A DNA stretch of 17,051 bases from Eubacterium sp. UBA4343 (GTDB lineage: Bacteria; Bacillota; Clostridia; Lachnospirales; Lachnospiraceae). This document shows positions 5,867 to 13,438 of the stretch, in pieces (position 1 is the first letter of the stretch; each line of letters opens with the position of its first letter). The stretch is from assembly GCA_002394235.1 (NCBI GenBank), contig DGTF01000050.1, positions 1 to 17,051 of the forward strand, written 5' to 3'. Made by a program: the position numbers and the translations under genes. Under the pieces are notes generated by a model. That model was given only the letters and a program-made list of their open reading frames with translations, did no database searches and was not told the DNA's origin.

Positions 5867-7979
5867 GGGTATCCCAGCCGAGCTGCTTTCTTTTTTCTTT
5901 CATATCATGTACTATTTTCTCGCCGAGACGCACAGGATCCGTATCCACGTTCATCGCGGAGCCGAGTGTCTCAAGCGTTCCCAGTTTTAAATATTCAATC
6001 ACATTTTTGGAACCGTAAATCTGTGCTTCGACACAATGGTAGGAGCTGATGCCGTTCAGCCTGAACCCGAGCGCGGCATCGATGCCTTTTTCATTGCTCC
6101 ATTCCGGAGATGAGAAAGCGAAGGGAAGCTCGTACATCTTTTTCCCCAAAACTTCTGCGATTCCGGCAAAGATTCCGGATGACCGGGTATTGTCAATGCA
6201 TTCTCCGACATGCCATACCGGCGGAAGGTCCGGTTCCAGAAAATCTTTGAGACTGCTTCCGGCTTTTTCCTTTCCGGATACAGCACAGTACCCCAGTTTC
6301 ATAAGGGGGAAAGAAGCACATCCGTTTGACAGGATCAGAATATTGTTTTTCAGGAGGACATCTGCCAGGTCAACGATGCACTTTTCATACAGCACCTTCG
6401 GATTGTTGCATCCGACCATATTGACGATTCCGAGGATGCGGCCGTCTTTGATGGCATCTGCCAGCGGCTGCATGCTTCCGAAACGGCGGTGGATGTATTC
6501 TACGGAAAATCCGACTTCTGCTTCCGCTTCGTAGGGCGGTATATATACGGGAATGCCTTTTCTTTCTTCAAAACTATCAATTGCGCGCCGGACAATTTTC
6601 TCTGCCAAAGCCTTTGTTTCTGCAATGTTGGAATGGTGATGGTCGTATTCATAGCGCTCGGCGCCGGGAAGACGGGCGGATTCGCTGGTGGTAACGACAG
6701 TTGTCCGGAAACACCGGGCAACTTCCATGATGGACGGGAACACATCCTGAACATCTGCGACCCACAGATCCAGCGCGCCGGTACCAAGGACCAGCTCCGC
6801 GGAGACGGCATTTGAAAGAGGAATTACACCTTCATAACGGTACATCGCGGAGAGACCGGAACAGCAGATGCCGTAAAAGCGAATCCCTTTGGCACCTTTG
6901 GATTTTGCGAGGGATACGAGATCCTCGCGTTTCCCGGCTGCGACGATCTGGCTTACCAGAAGCGGGAGATGACCATGTACCGCGATATTTACATATCCTT
7001 TTTGGAGAGCACCGAGGTTGACTTTGGACGTTACTCTGTCGCCTACGCCGAACAGGCTGTCTGTGGCGATGGATGCGCCCACAACGCCGGAAAAGGTAAA
7101 AGCAAGTCCGCAGCGGAGAAATTGCTGCATCACGGAACGCCAGTCCCCGTCAGTTCCGCATCCGCTCTTGTGATAGGCTTCAAACACTTCGTGGTAGGCG
7201 CTGACTGGAAGGATATCCAGTTCCTCCCAGACTTTCTGCCGCTCCGGAACTGCACAGGCGGAGATGGTCTTATATTCTGCCGGTACGGTACGCGAAAGAT
7301 CTTCCAGAAGCGCGTCAGCCAGATCCCGGGCTACGTGCCTCAGTTGTCTGTTTTTCTGTTTGATTCCGAAGGCTTCCGCGGTCTGACGAATCTTCTGCTC
7401 GCCGAGGATCGGAACATCCAGCTTTCCTTCAGCGGCCCATTTGAGTGCCAGCATTACCTCTCTGGCATGCATTCCGTGCTGCGCCGCGCCTGCAGCGGCA
7501 GAGCGCAGTAGATTGCGGGCGACGATCAGATCCGCGTCAGCGCCGCATACGCCACGGGAGGCCTTCGCAGTAATCCGGCAGGGGCCCATGTTGCAGTTTT
7601 TGCAGCAGATTCCGGCAAGGCCGAAATTGCACTGCGGTTTTTGCCGGTCAAAACGGTCAAAAGCGGTGTCGATGCCCAGCTGTTCCATACGAAGGAGCAT
7701 CTCCCTCACGGCCGGATCCGGTGTTTGCTCAAGCACATCCTGCTTTGACGGGAACGTCTTGCGGTACTCTGAAACGGCATTCATGTAGTCGCTGATAAAA
7801 GCCTGCGGATCATCGCTGTCATCCTGATGGTCGGACTTGACAATGACCGTCGGTACACCGTGCTCATCAAATCCGATGATATTGCGGTGAGAGTGGATGT
7901 GCGCCGGAGAGTGCTCCGGCGTCTGTGTCTGTGTATTTGCAGCGGAATCATTCTCCTGTGCATGTGTGTGTCTGCTCAT
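5862..7979 (-). CDS. CooS-family protein (anaerobic CO dehydrogenase-like), C-cluster Cys replaced by Asp
   Basis: The 705-residue protein has the full CooS scaffold. D-cluster ligands C117 and C125 and B-cluster ligands C126, C129, C134 and C145 are present (CNFGLAGICCKNCNMGPC). Against CODH-II of Carboxydothermus, the Ni,Fe C-cluster ligands are H335 (AVHGHLP), C373 (GICCSG), C524 (VGCNN), C554 (SNGCAS) and C594 (GECIDN). The sixth, equivalent to Cys333, is D412 (DVQDVFPS), encoded by GAT. The acid/base residues equivalent to His93 (H171) and Lys563 (K631) are kept. The first 50 residues are an unusual His-rich extension (HTH, HSPAHIHSHR). ATG at 7979 follows AAAGGAG by 8 bases. The gene is last in an operon with an ABC importer. 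No cooC, cooF or acs genes are visible. CO dehydrogenase activity is doubtful; a hybrid-cluster-type redox enzyme is a better guess. Confidence 0.92.
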   Translation of the reverse strand: MSRHTHAQENDSAANTQTQTPEHSPAHIHSHRNIIGFDEHGVPTVIVKSDHQDDSDDPQAFISDYMNAVSEYRKTFPSKQDVLEQTPDPAVREMLLRMEQLGIDTAFDRFDRQKPQCNFGLAGICCKNCNMGPCRITAKASRGVCGADADLIVARNLLRSAAAGAAQHGMHAREVMLALKWAAEGKLDVPILGEQKIRQTAEAFGIKQKNRQLRHVARDLADALLEDLSRTVPAEYKTISACAVPERQKVWEELDILPVSAYHEVFEAYHKSGCGTDGDWRSVMQQFLRCGLAFTFSGVVGASIATDSLFGVGDRVTSKVNLGALQKGYVNIAVHGHLPLLVSQIVAAGKREDLVSLAKSKGAKGIRFYGICCSGLSAMYRYEGVIPLSNAVSAELVLGTGALDLWVADVQDVFPSIMEVARCFRTTVVTTSESARLPGAERYEYDHHHSNIAETKALAEKIVRRAIDSFEERKGIPVYIPPYEAEAEVGFSVEYIHRRFGSMQPLADAIKDGRILGIVNMVGCNNPKVLYEKCIVDLADVLLKNNILILSNGCASFPLMKLGYCAVSGKEKAGSSLKDFLEPDLPPVWHVGECIDNTRSSGIFAGIAEVLGKKMYELPFAFSSPEWSNEKGIDAALGFRLNGISSYHCVEAQIYGSKNVIEYLKLGTLETLGSAMNVDTDPVRLGEKIVHDMKEKRKQLGWDTH

Positions 7980-8001
7980 GATGTCAACTCCTTTGATAGA
8001 T

Positions 8002-8772
8002 TTAGATGTAGTACTCAATATAAGAATCGGTCTTCATATGGAACAATTCAAAAATCCGGTCACGAATGTGAAGAAAATTATCCTGTGTTCTGTCTCTGTG
8101 TGCACCGAGCGGAACTTTGACGATGCTTTTAATTCGTCCGGGATCTGCCATCATGACAACGATCCGGTCGGCAAGGAAAACCGCCTCCTCAATATCGTGC
8201 GTAACAAAAAGAATGGTTTTTTTCGTTTCCCGCGAAAGCTGCAGCAGGTCTTCCTGAAGTTTCATTCGCGTAATTGCATCCAGTGCGCCGAAGGGCTCGT
8301 CCATGAAAAGGATTTCAGGATCGACGGCCAGACCTCTTGCGATGGCGACTCTTTGCTGCTGGCCGCCGGAAAGCTGACGGGGATAGCGGTTTTCCAAACC
8401 TTCCAAACCAACCATTTTCATATATTTGTCTGCAATACTTCTGCGCTCGTTCTTCGGAATTCCCTTCGCTTCCAGACCCAGTTCAATGTTTTTTTGTATG
8501 CTTCTCCATGGGAAAAGACCGTAATTTTGAAAAATGGTAACTCGTGAGGGGGAGGGCGCCGTGATTTCCTCTCCATCGATCGTTACTGTGCCGCTGTCCA
8601 GCTTTTCAAACCCGGCCAGAACATTTAAAAGTGTGCTTTTCCCACAACCGGACGGGCCGAGCAGACAGACGAATTCTCCTTTTTCAATGCCCAGAGAAAC
8701 ATGATCCAGAGCAAGGAATTCTTTTTTGTCCTGTATAAATTGTTTGCATGCATCTTTGACTTCTATGTACAT
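8002..8772 (-). CDS. ABC transporter ATPase, nitrate/sulfonate/taurine type (SsuB/TauB/NrtD-like)
   Basis: The 256-residue ATPase powers the importer made with the adjacent permease and lipoprotein. Walker A (GPSGCGKST), the Q-loop (FQNYGLFPWRS), the ABC signature (LSGGQQQRVAIARGL), Walker B with the D-loop (ILFMDEPFGALD) and the H-switch (FVTHDIEEA) are all intact. The PWRS and MDEPFGALD wording is typical of the SsuB/TauB/NrtD branch. ATG at 8772 overlaps the permease stop by one base (TGATG), with GGGAGG 9 bases upstream. A longer start at 8790 would lie inside the permease gene and is less likely. The cooS-like gene starts 22 bp after the stop, so the two are surely co-transcribed. Confidence 0.95.
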   Translation of the reverse strand: MYIEVKDACKQFIQDKKEFLALDHVSLGIEKGEFVCLLGPSGCGKSTLLNVLAGFEKLDSGTVTIDGEEITAPSPSRVTIFQNYGLFPWRSIQKNIELGLEAKGIPKNERRSIADKYMKMVGLEGLENRYPRQLSGGQQQRVAIARGLAVDPEILFMDEPFGALDAITRMKLQEDLLQLSRETKKTILFVTHDIEEAVFLADRIVVMMADPGRIKSIVKVPLGAHRDRTQDNFLHIRDRIFELFHMKTDSYIEYYI

Positions 8773-9533
8773 CACGCGGCACCTCCCCATGCTTTCAGAA
8801 TCCGTTTTTCAAGCAGCCGGAGCAGTCCGTCCAGCAGAATCCCGATCAGTCCGATGACAAAAATGGTTGCCAGCAGCACATCTGCCCGGATATTGTTTCT
8901 TGCGTCAATGATCTGATAGCCGAGCCCCGACTGCGCGCCTACCATTTCTCCTGCCACGAGAAAAATCCATGCAGTTCCGAGCGCCAGATGGATTCCGTTC
9001 GCAATCTGGGGGAAGGCTGCCGGGAAAATGACTTTCCATGTCAGTGCTGGCTGTGTTATTCCGTAGTTTTGAGAGACTTTCAGGTACAAAGGGTCAATTC
9101 CGCCTACAGCAGAGACGGTTGACAGAAGTACCGGGAAGAATGCGGCAATGAAGATGATGACAATCGCAGGCACGTCACCGATGCCAAACAAAAGAACAAT
9201 AAAAGGCATCCAGGCTGTTGGAGAGATCGGGCGCAGAAGCTGCAGCGCCGGATTGACATATTGAAATACCCGGGGCATTCTTCCAAGCAGAAGTCCGAGA
9301 AGGACGGCAATCACAACGGAGCTGATATAGCCTGCCGCAAACCGTACCATGCTGGTTCTGATGTTCTCAAACAGAATACCTTTTTGTGCCATCTCGATAA
9401 GCGCCGCAAAGGCCATCCGCGGAGAAGGAAACAATGCGGAACTGTAATTGCTGACAGAATATAAAACCTGCCAGATCAGGATTAAAATCGCGATCGATAC
9501 AACAATATTTTTGAGGGAAATCCATTTTTTCAT
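8772..9533 (-). CDS. ABC transporter permease, nitrate/sulfonate/taurine type (SsuC/NrtB-like)
   Basis: The 253-residue integral membrane protein has about six hydrophobic segments, the first at about 9-27. It carries the coupling-loop region of this permease class in the middle (GGIDPLYLKVSQNYGITQ, then WKVIFPAAFPQIANGIHLAL), followed by the AWIFLVAGEMVG motif typical of SsuC/TauC/NrtB proteins. It forms the membrane channel of the importer. The start at 9533 has GAGGAG about 11 bases upstream, a slightly long spacing. It lies 47 bp after the binding-protein gene. Its stop overlaps the ATPase start. The substrate cannot be read from the permease sequence. Confidence 0.95.
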   Translation of the reverse strand: MKKWISLKNIVVSIAILILIWQVLYSVSNYSSALFPSPRMAFAALIEMAQKGILFENIRTSMVRFAAGYISSVVIAVLLGLLLGRMPRVFQYVNPALQLLRPISPTAWMPFIVLLFGIGDVPAIVIIFIAAFFPVLLSTVSAVGGIDPLYLKVSQNYGITQPALTWKVIFPAAFPQIANGIHLALGTAWIFLVAGEMVGAQSGLGYQIIDARNNIRADVLLATIFVIGLIGILLDGLLRLLEKRILKAWGGAA

Positions 9534-9580
9534 ACTCTTTGTGTCTCCTCTAAGGGTCTGGTTGTAAAAAACGGGATTGA

Positions 9581-10558
9581 TCAGAAATCATTCTTTACAA
9601 AGTCTTCGTAGGAAGGCGGATTGTCGGATAATCCATATTCCCTGACTTTTTCTGTCAGAGTTTCATAATCTTCCCGGGTGATATCCAGATCATGATAAGA
9701 AATCCACTGCAGAGATTCTTTCAGTACCTCTTCAGATTGTCCCAGATATTGCTGTGCAATTTCCATCTCTGACTCCGGGGAAAGTGAGTCACCCGCTGTT
9801 TTATAATATTCGGTAACCGTTTTTGCATCCTCCGGACGATTCTCCAGAAACTGATCCGTCAGAACGAGAGCGCAGCAGAAAGAGTCTTCCCACAGTTCAT
9901 CAGAAGTATACAAAACTTTTCCGGCGCCAATAGATACGCCCATGGCACCAAAGGGTTCTGCGACACAGTAACCGTCAATCTGACCGCTCATTAAAGAGGC
10001 GGGCATTTCAGTCGGCGCAAGTTCTGTCACATGAACATCCTCTATGGTGAGGCCGCCTTTATTCAGCGCCTCATTCAGAAGGATATAATGAGAAGACTGC
10101 CGGTGCGGAATCGCGATTGTTTTGCCGCGGAGATCCTCAGCGGCTGCAATGTCCTGTGAAGTTATCAGGACATTTCCGTCATGATGGCCGAGCGCCACAG
10201 CCTTGATGCCGATCCCTTCTTCCTTTGACTTCATCGCAAGTTCGATCAGGACGGAAGCACCGTCTACCCGGTTTGTGTTCAGCGCATCCATCAGTTCCGG
10301 CCAGGAACCGTATTTGACCAGTTCTACCTGCAGGCCGCTTTGCTCCTGCAGCTGCTTTGCTTCTTCCAGAACAGGCAGGGCATGTGTGATTGGCAGATAA
10401 GCAATTTTTACGGTATCTGCGTCAGCCGTTGTTCCGGATTGCCCGGAAGCACATCCGGTCTGGGCGATCATGAAAACCAGGATAGAAATCAGAATGGACA
10501 GATTCCGTTTCGCGTTGTTTCGGTTCGGTGCCTTTGCTTTTTTTGCTATTTGCGTCAT
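9581..10558 (-). CDS. ABC transporter substrate-binding lipoprotein (NrtA/SsuA/NMT1-like)
   Basis: The 325-residue protein starts with a basic N-region and a hydrophobic stretch (about 20-33) leading to a lipobox-like AQTGC, with Cys36 as the likely lipidated residue. The mature part begins with VKIAYLPITHALPVL, typical of the NMT1/NrtA/SsuA periplasmic-binding fold, and carries LRGKTIAIPHRQSSHYILL and GYCVAEPFGAMG, wording close to nitrate and cyanate/sulfonate binders. It would catch an oxyanion-like or small organic ligand outside the cell for the adjacent permease. Two ATGs (10561 and 10558) follow GGGAGG; the second has the better spacing (6 bases). It is the first gene of the operon ending in the cooS-like gene. 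The substrate is unknown. Confidence 0.92.
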   Translation of the reverse strand: MTQIAKKAKAPNRNNAKRNLSILISILVFMIAQTGCASGQSGTTADADTVKIAYLPITHALPVLEEAKQLQEQSGLQVELVKYGSWPELMDALNTNRVDGASVLIELAMKSKEEGIGIKAVALGHHDGNVLITSQDIAAAEDLRGKTIAIPHRQSSHYILLNEALNKGGLTIEDVHVTELAPTEMPASLMSGQIDGYCVAEPFGAMGVSIGAGKVLYTSDELWEDSFCCALVLTDQFLENRPEDAKTVTEYYKTAGDSLSPESEMEIAQQYLGQSEEVLKESLQWISYHDLDITREDYETLTEKVREYGLSDNPPSYEDFVKNDF

Positions 10559-10618
10559 CATTTGCCTCCCTTTTGAAAATAGATAACATATTAAGCATAT
10601 AGAAATAGTATGATATGA

Positions 10619-10647
10619 AATATAAAACAAGAAAGAGGCTTTGTCAA
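10619..10647 (-). promoter_or_regulatory. Sigma-A promoter of the ABC transporter/cooS-like operon
   Basis: On the minus strand TTGACA (10642-10647) and TATATT (10619-10624) are separated by exactly 17 bp. The predicted start lies near 10612, giving a leader of about 50 bases before the lipoprotein gene. The leader contains a CATAT/ATATG inverted repeat that could be an operator. Confidence 0.8.
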
Positions 10648-10653
10648 GGGAAA

Positions 10654-10667
10654 ATATTTCAAAATAT
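10654..10667. promoter_or_regulatory. 14-bp palindrome upstream of the -35 box, candidate activator site
   Basis: ATATTT-CA-AAATAT is a perfect inverted repeat 6 bp upstream of the -35 box, centred near -48 of the operon promoter. This position suits a transcription activator. The regulator is not identifiable from the window, and the AT-rich setting makes chance occurrence possible. Confidence 0.35.
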
Positions 10668-10684
10668 CTGCGGGTATAAAAGTT

Positions 10685-11611
10685 TCAAAAGAGCCGCAGC
10701 TGCGGATCGATCCAGCTGATCTGTCTGGCTTCATGAATCGTGTCCCATTGATTGACGTGTCCGATCAGAAGCGGAGAGTCCGGATCATGCTCTTTCATGG
10801 CCTGTCTGACTGCCTCCTGATCGGCGTTGGCATAGCAATACCGGCAGAAGTGGCCGCATGTATTGTAGGCTCCGATGTCGCCGGCGATATAGCAGGCGCA
10901 TTCCTTCCGGTTATTGGGATTGGGCGGCAGGTTCAGATTCTGACCGATGGCCGTTTCGAATACGCTTTGTGTCATGCAGCCGGAACAATCGGCCCCGACA
11001 GATGCCAGGCGCGGATCTTCCCCGCAGGGTTTGATGGTCATGTGATGAGCTGCAGCGATTTTTACCAGTTTTTCTGTCAGGGATAATTGTATATCGAAGG
11101 GAACAGCGCGTACCTCCGGAAAGTTCCGCTTCACCTTTTCGTACAGATCGATGAAACTGATCACAGCAGTGTGCGTATAACCGTCAAGTTTCTCACACAT
11201 GGCGGAGAATTCTTCGATATGGCGGTCTGCAGTCCAGATAGTGTCTATCAGAATCGGGTCATACCGCCAGCACATATTGTCAGCTCCGACCACTTCTGAA
11301 AGCTTTTGAAAGGTTTCGATGACAGTAGTTTTGTCCGGCACATTCGGTTCCAGATCTTTTCCATAGGGAGTGATGGTCACGAACCAGTATTGGCAGTAGG
11401 GCTGCAGCAGTGTCCTGTGTTTCAGCATCGGCGCAGGGTTTTTTGAGCAGAAAACAATCAGATCAACGACAGACGGATCCAGCCGGTAGCGGGTAATGGA
11501 TGCCGGGTTGAACGGATTGCGCACAAGGACATAGCCTTCCTGCAGCCGTTTCGCGAACCAGGCGGAGTAAAATGCGGGTATGTCTGTCCGGTTTCCGGTC
11601 TGTATAATCAT
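10685..11611 (-). CDS. DUF1848 family protein, Cys-rich, possible radical SAM-like
   Basis: The 308-residue protein matches the DUF1848 family as I know it: an N-terminal TDIPAFYSAWFAKRLQEGYV motif, then RYRLDPSVVDLIVFCSKNP (about 41-59), WRYDPIL (115-121), and a Cys-rich C-terminal half. There C209-x2-C212, C238-x-C240 and C252-x3-C256-x2-C259 (TCGHFCRYCYAN) stand out. The last has radical-SAM cluster spacing but sits near the C-terminus, so a cluster role is inference. No activity has been assigned by me. The start at 11611 overlaps the YolD-like stop (ATGA) and has AAGGAG upstream, which places it in the LexA-controlled operon with a translesion polymerase, so a DNA-damage role is possible. 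Confidence 0.85.
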   Translation of the reverse strand: MIIQTGNRTDIPAFYSAWFAKRLQEGYVLVRNPFNPASITRYRLDPSVVDLIVFCSKNPAPMLKHRTLLQPYCQYWFVTITPYGKDLEPNVPDKTTVIETFQKLSEVVGADNMCWRYDPILIDTIWTADRHIEEFSAMCEKLDGYTHTAVISFIDLYEKVKRNFPEVRAVPFDIQLSLTEKLVKIAAAHHMTIKPCGEDPRLASVGADCSGCMTQSVFETAIGQNLNLPPNPNNRKECACYIAGDIGAYNTCGHFCRYCYANADQEAVRQAMKEHDPDSPLLIGHVNQWDTIHEARQISWIDPQLRLF

Positions 11612-11895
11612 GAGATGCTCCTTATATCAATGTCATTATTGTCTGTCAGCGGGTTACTTTGTTCATCGATCGCCTCACGGAAGCCTTTCAGCGCATCGAA
11701 TGGCGCAAAGATCTTGGCGCGTCTTCCGGGATCCATGGGAGGGTGGCGCAGCCAGAAGTCATCAAATTTCTGGTGGCGCGGCCTTCCGTGAAGGAAAAGC
11801 GAGCGATGCCTGAAGGATGCGGGCATGGGCATATAGCCGGGGGCGGATGGTGAACGGGTAGCTGTGTTGGCTGTATTTGCTGCCGGAGCGGTCAT
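11608..11895 (-). CDS. Short YolD-like protein, copy 2 (C-terminally reduced)
   Basis: The protein has 95 residues. It carries the YolD core motif PMDPGRRAKIFAPFDALKGF (about 53-72), the counterpart of the motif in the full-length copy at 5439-5840. An N-terminal part of about 50 residues precedes it, and the central helix and C-terminal beta domain are absent. It lies 20 bp after the second polymerase gene, with GGAGG before its ATG, and overlaps the DUF1848 start by 4 bp. It is probably a reduced polymerase accessory factor. Since the downstream overlap is tidy, it looks like an evolved short form rather than a recent truncation. Confidence 0.8.
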   Translation of the reverse strand: MTAPAANTANTATRSPSAPGYMPMPASFRHRSLFLHGRPRHQKFDDFWLRHPPMDPGRRAKIFAPFDALKGFREAIDEQSNPLTDNNDIDIRSIS

Positions 11896-11915
11896 GGTCT
11901 TTACCTCCGTATCGT

Positions 11916-13400
11916 TTATGCTTTGTGTCCCCCGATCTGTTCGTTGCGTTCCATTGCGGTTGCTCCGTCACGCAGGTTGAGCCCTTTCACAATAGCGTTG
12001 CAGCCGTATTTTCGCCGTATTTCCAGCATGGCCCCCTGAATCCGCCTTTCACGGTCGAGAGAAGAGTAGTCTGTAAATAGATCCAATTGGAATATTCCGT
12101 CATCTTTCTCGATTTTATCGGCGGTGACATCGATGCGGCGGAACAGGAGACGGGGATCCGACTTTTTGTCAAACTGAGCAGCGAGGGCCTCGGAAATGAC
12201 GGAGACGGAGTTGGTCCGCACAGCAAGTCTCACGGTTCCGCCGGTGTGTTTCGGGTGCGGACGGCCGTAAAAATCAATGCTGACCGGCCCGTCATACTCC
12301 GGGACTTCCTCGAGGCTTCTCCAGTCATAACTTACCCACCAGGTGAAGGTTCCGGCAATCAGATTTTTCTGAAACATGTCATGGCAGAGAACGTCAATCA
12401 TTTCCAGAAAAACAACTCTTGCTTCCGGATATTTGTATGGCCGGGGCAGTACCTGACCGTTGCTGAGACTGTGGGAATCCGCATGATAGTTTTTGATATC
12501 TGTCATCCGCACAGGCTCGATTCCCCAGGCATGGTCAATCAGAATTTCTCCGTCGATGCCGAACTCTTTATAGAACCAGTCTTCGTCGAGGACGGACTTC
12601 AACGCGACTTCTCCCATTGTGAACAGGGAGCGTTTCTGCAGACGTCTCGCCTTCCCGGGACCAATCTGCCAGAAGTCCGTGAGCGGACGGTGGTCCCACA
12701 GCAGGTAGCAGTAGGAGTCTTCATTCAATTCCGCGATACGTACACCGTCCCGGTCCGGTCTGGCTTTTTTGGCAACGATATCCATGGCGACCTTGGCAAG
12801 GTACAGGTTGGTGCCGATTCCGACTGTGGCTGTGATGCCGGTCGTTGACAGAATGTCCCGTATGATCGTCATCGCCATAACATGTGCCGGGTGGCGCCCG
12901 GTCTTCAGGGCCTCGGCGGTGTACAGGTGCAGATACGGCGTGGCGTAGATAAAGCTTTCATCTATACTGTATACATGAACGTCCTCCGGCGCGGCGTAGC
13001 GCAGGACAACGGAGTAAATAAGAGCGGAGATCCGCTCATACTCTGCCATCCGGGGGACAGCGATATAATAATAAACTCTGGTGTGATGCGCAGCCTCGTA
13101 CCGCCGGATCGCCTGCCTGGCCTCAAAGAGGCGGGGCCGGGAGGGCACACCGATCGCCTTCAGCGCCGGAGAGACAGCAAGGCAGATGGTCTGGTCAGAA
13201 CGTGAAGGATCAGCCACCAGCAGATTGGCCTTCAGCGGGTCGATTCCGCGATGGACGCATTCCACCGACGCATAATAGGACTTCATGTCTATGGCAATAT
13301 AGCAGTCTTCCGGCAAAAGGAGTCTTTTCGGACAGGCCTTTTCTTTAAGCGAAGATTTTGTATCTGTGTTTATGCCGGCATACGGTAGTTCCTTCTGCAT
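11916..13400 (-). CDS. Y-family DNA polymerase (UmuC/ImpB/MucB/SamB type), copy 2
   Basis: The 494-residue translesion polymerase has an N-terminal extension of about 30 residues before the palm motif IAIDMKSYYASVE (D38). YSIDE follows at 144-148 with D147 and E148. The segments TVGIGTNLYLAKVAMD and LWDHRPLTDFWQIG match the paralogue at 3976-5442 closely, as does the C-terminal GATAMERNEQIGGHKA. ATG at 13400 has GGAGG 8 bases upstream, and that GGAGG lies in the 3' arm of a stable hairpin (13410-13434). It is the second gene of the operon headed by the LexA-like repressor, so it is expected to be induced by DNA damage. Confidence 0.95.
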   Translation of the reverse strand: MQKELPYAGINTDTKSSLKEKACPKRLLLPEDCYIAIDMKSYYASVECVHRGIDPLKANLLVADPSRSDQTICLAVSPALKAIGVPSRPRLFEARQAIRRYEAAHHTRVYYYIAVPRMAEYERISALIYSVVLRYAAPEDVHVYSIDESFIYATPYLHLYTAEALKTGRHPAHVMAMTIIRDILSTTGITATVGIGTNLYLAKVAMDIVAKKARPDRDGVRIAELNEDSYCYLLWDHRPLTDFWQIGPGKARRLQKRSLFTMGEVALKSVLDEDWFYKEFGIDGEILIDHAWGIEPVRMTDIKNYHADSHSLSNGQVLPRPYKYPEARVVFLEMIDVLCHDMFQKNLIAGTFTWWVSYDWRSLEEVPEYDGPVSIDFYGRPHPKHTGGTVRLAVRTNSVSVISEALAAQFDKKSDPRLLFRRIDVTADKIEKDDGIFQLDLFTDYSSLDRERRIQGAMLEIRRKYGCNAIVKGLNLRDGATAMERNEQIGGHKA

Positions 13401-13409
13401 CTTTTGTTC

Positions 13410-13434
13410 CTCCGGATGATTGCTGCATCCGGAG
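13410..13434 (-). promoter_or_regulatory. Hairpin covering the ribosome binding site of polymerase copy 2
   Basis: On the minus-strand RNA CUCCGGAUG and CAUCCGGAG form a perfect 9-bp stem with a 7-base loop, 4 bases after the lexA-like stop codon. The GGAG of the polymerase ribosome binding site is in the 3' arm. No U run follows, so it is not a terminator. It probably limits translation or couples it to ribosomes ending on the upstream gene. Confidence 0.6.
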
Positions 13435-13438
13435 CGCT

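Noticed and set aside
5862..7979. Naming the gene cooS as a working CO dehydrogenase
   Set aside because: One C-cluster cysteine is replaced by Asp and no maturation or electron-transfer partner gene is present, so I give only the family name.
10680..10710. Rho-independent terminator at the end of the DUF1848 gene
   Set aside because: CCGCAGCTGCGG leaves only a 4-bp stem with a 4-base loop, and the following T stretch is interrupted; too weak to call.
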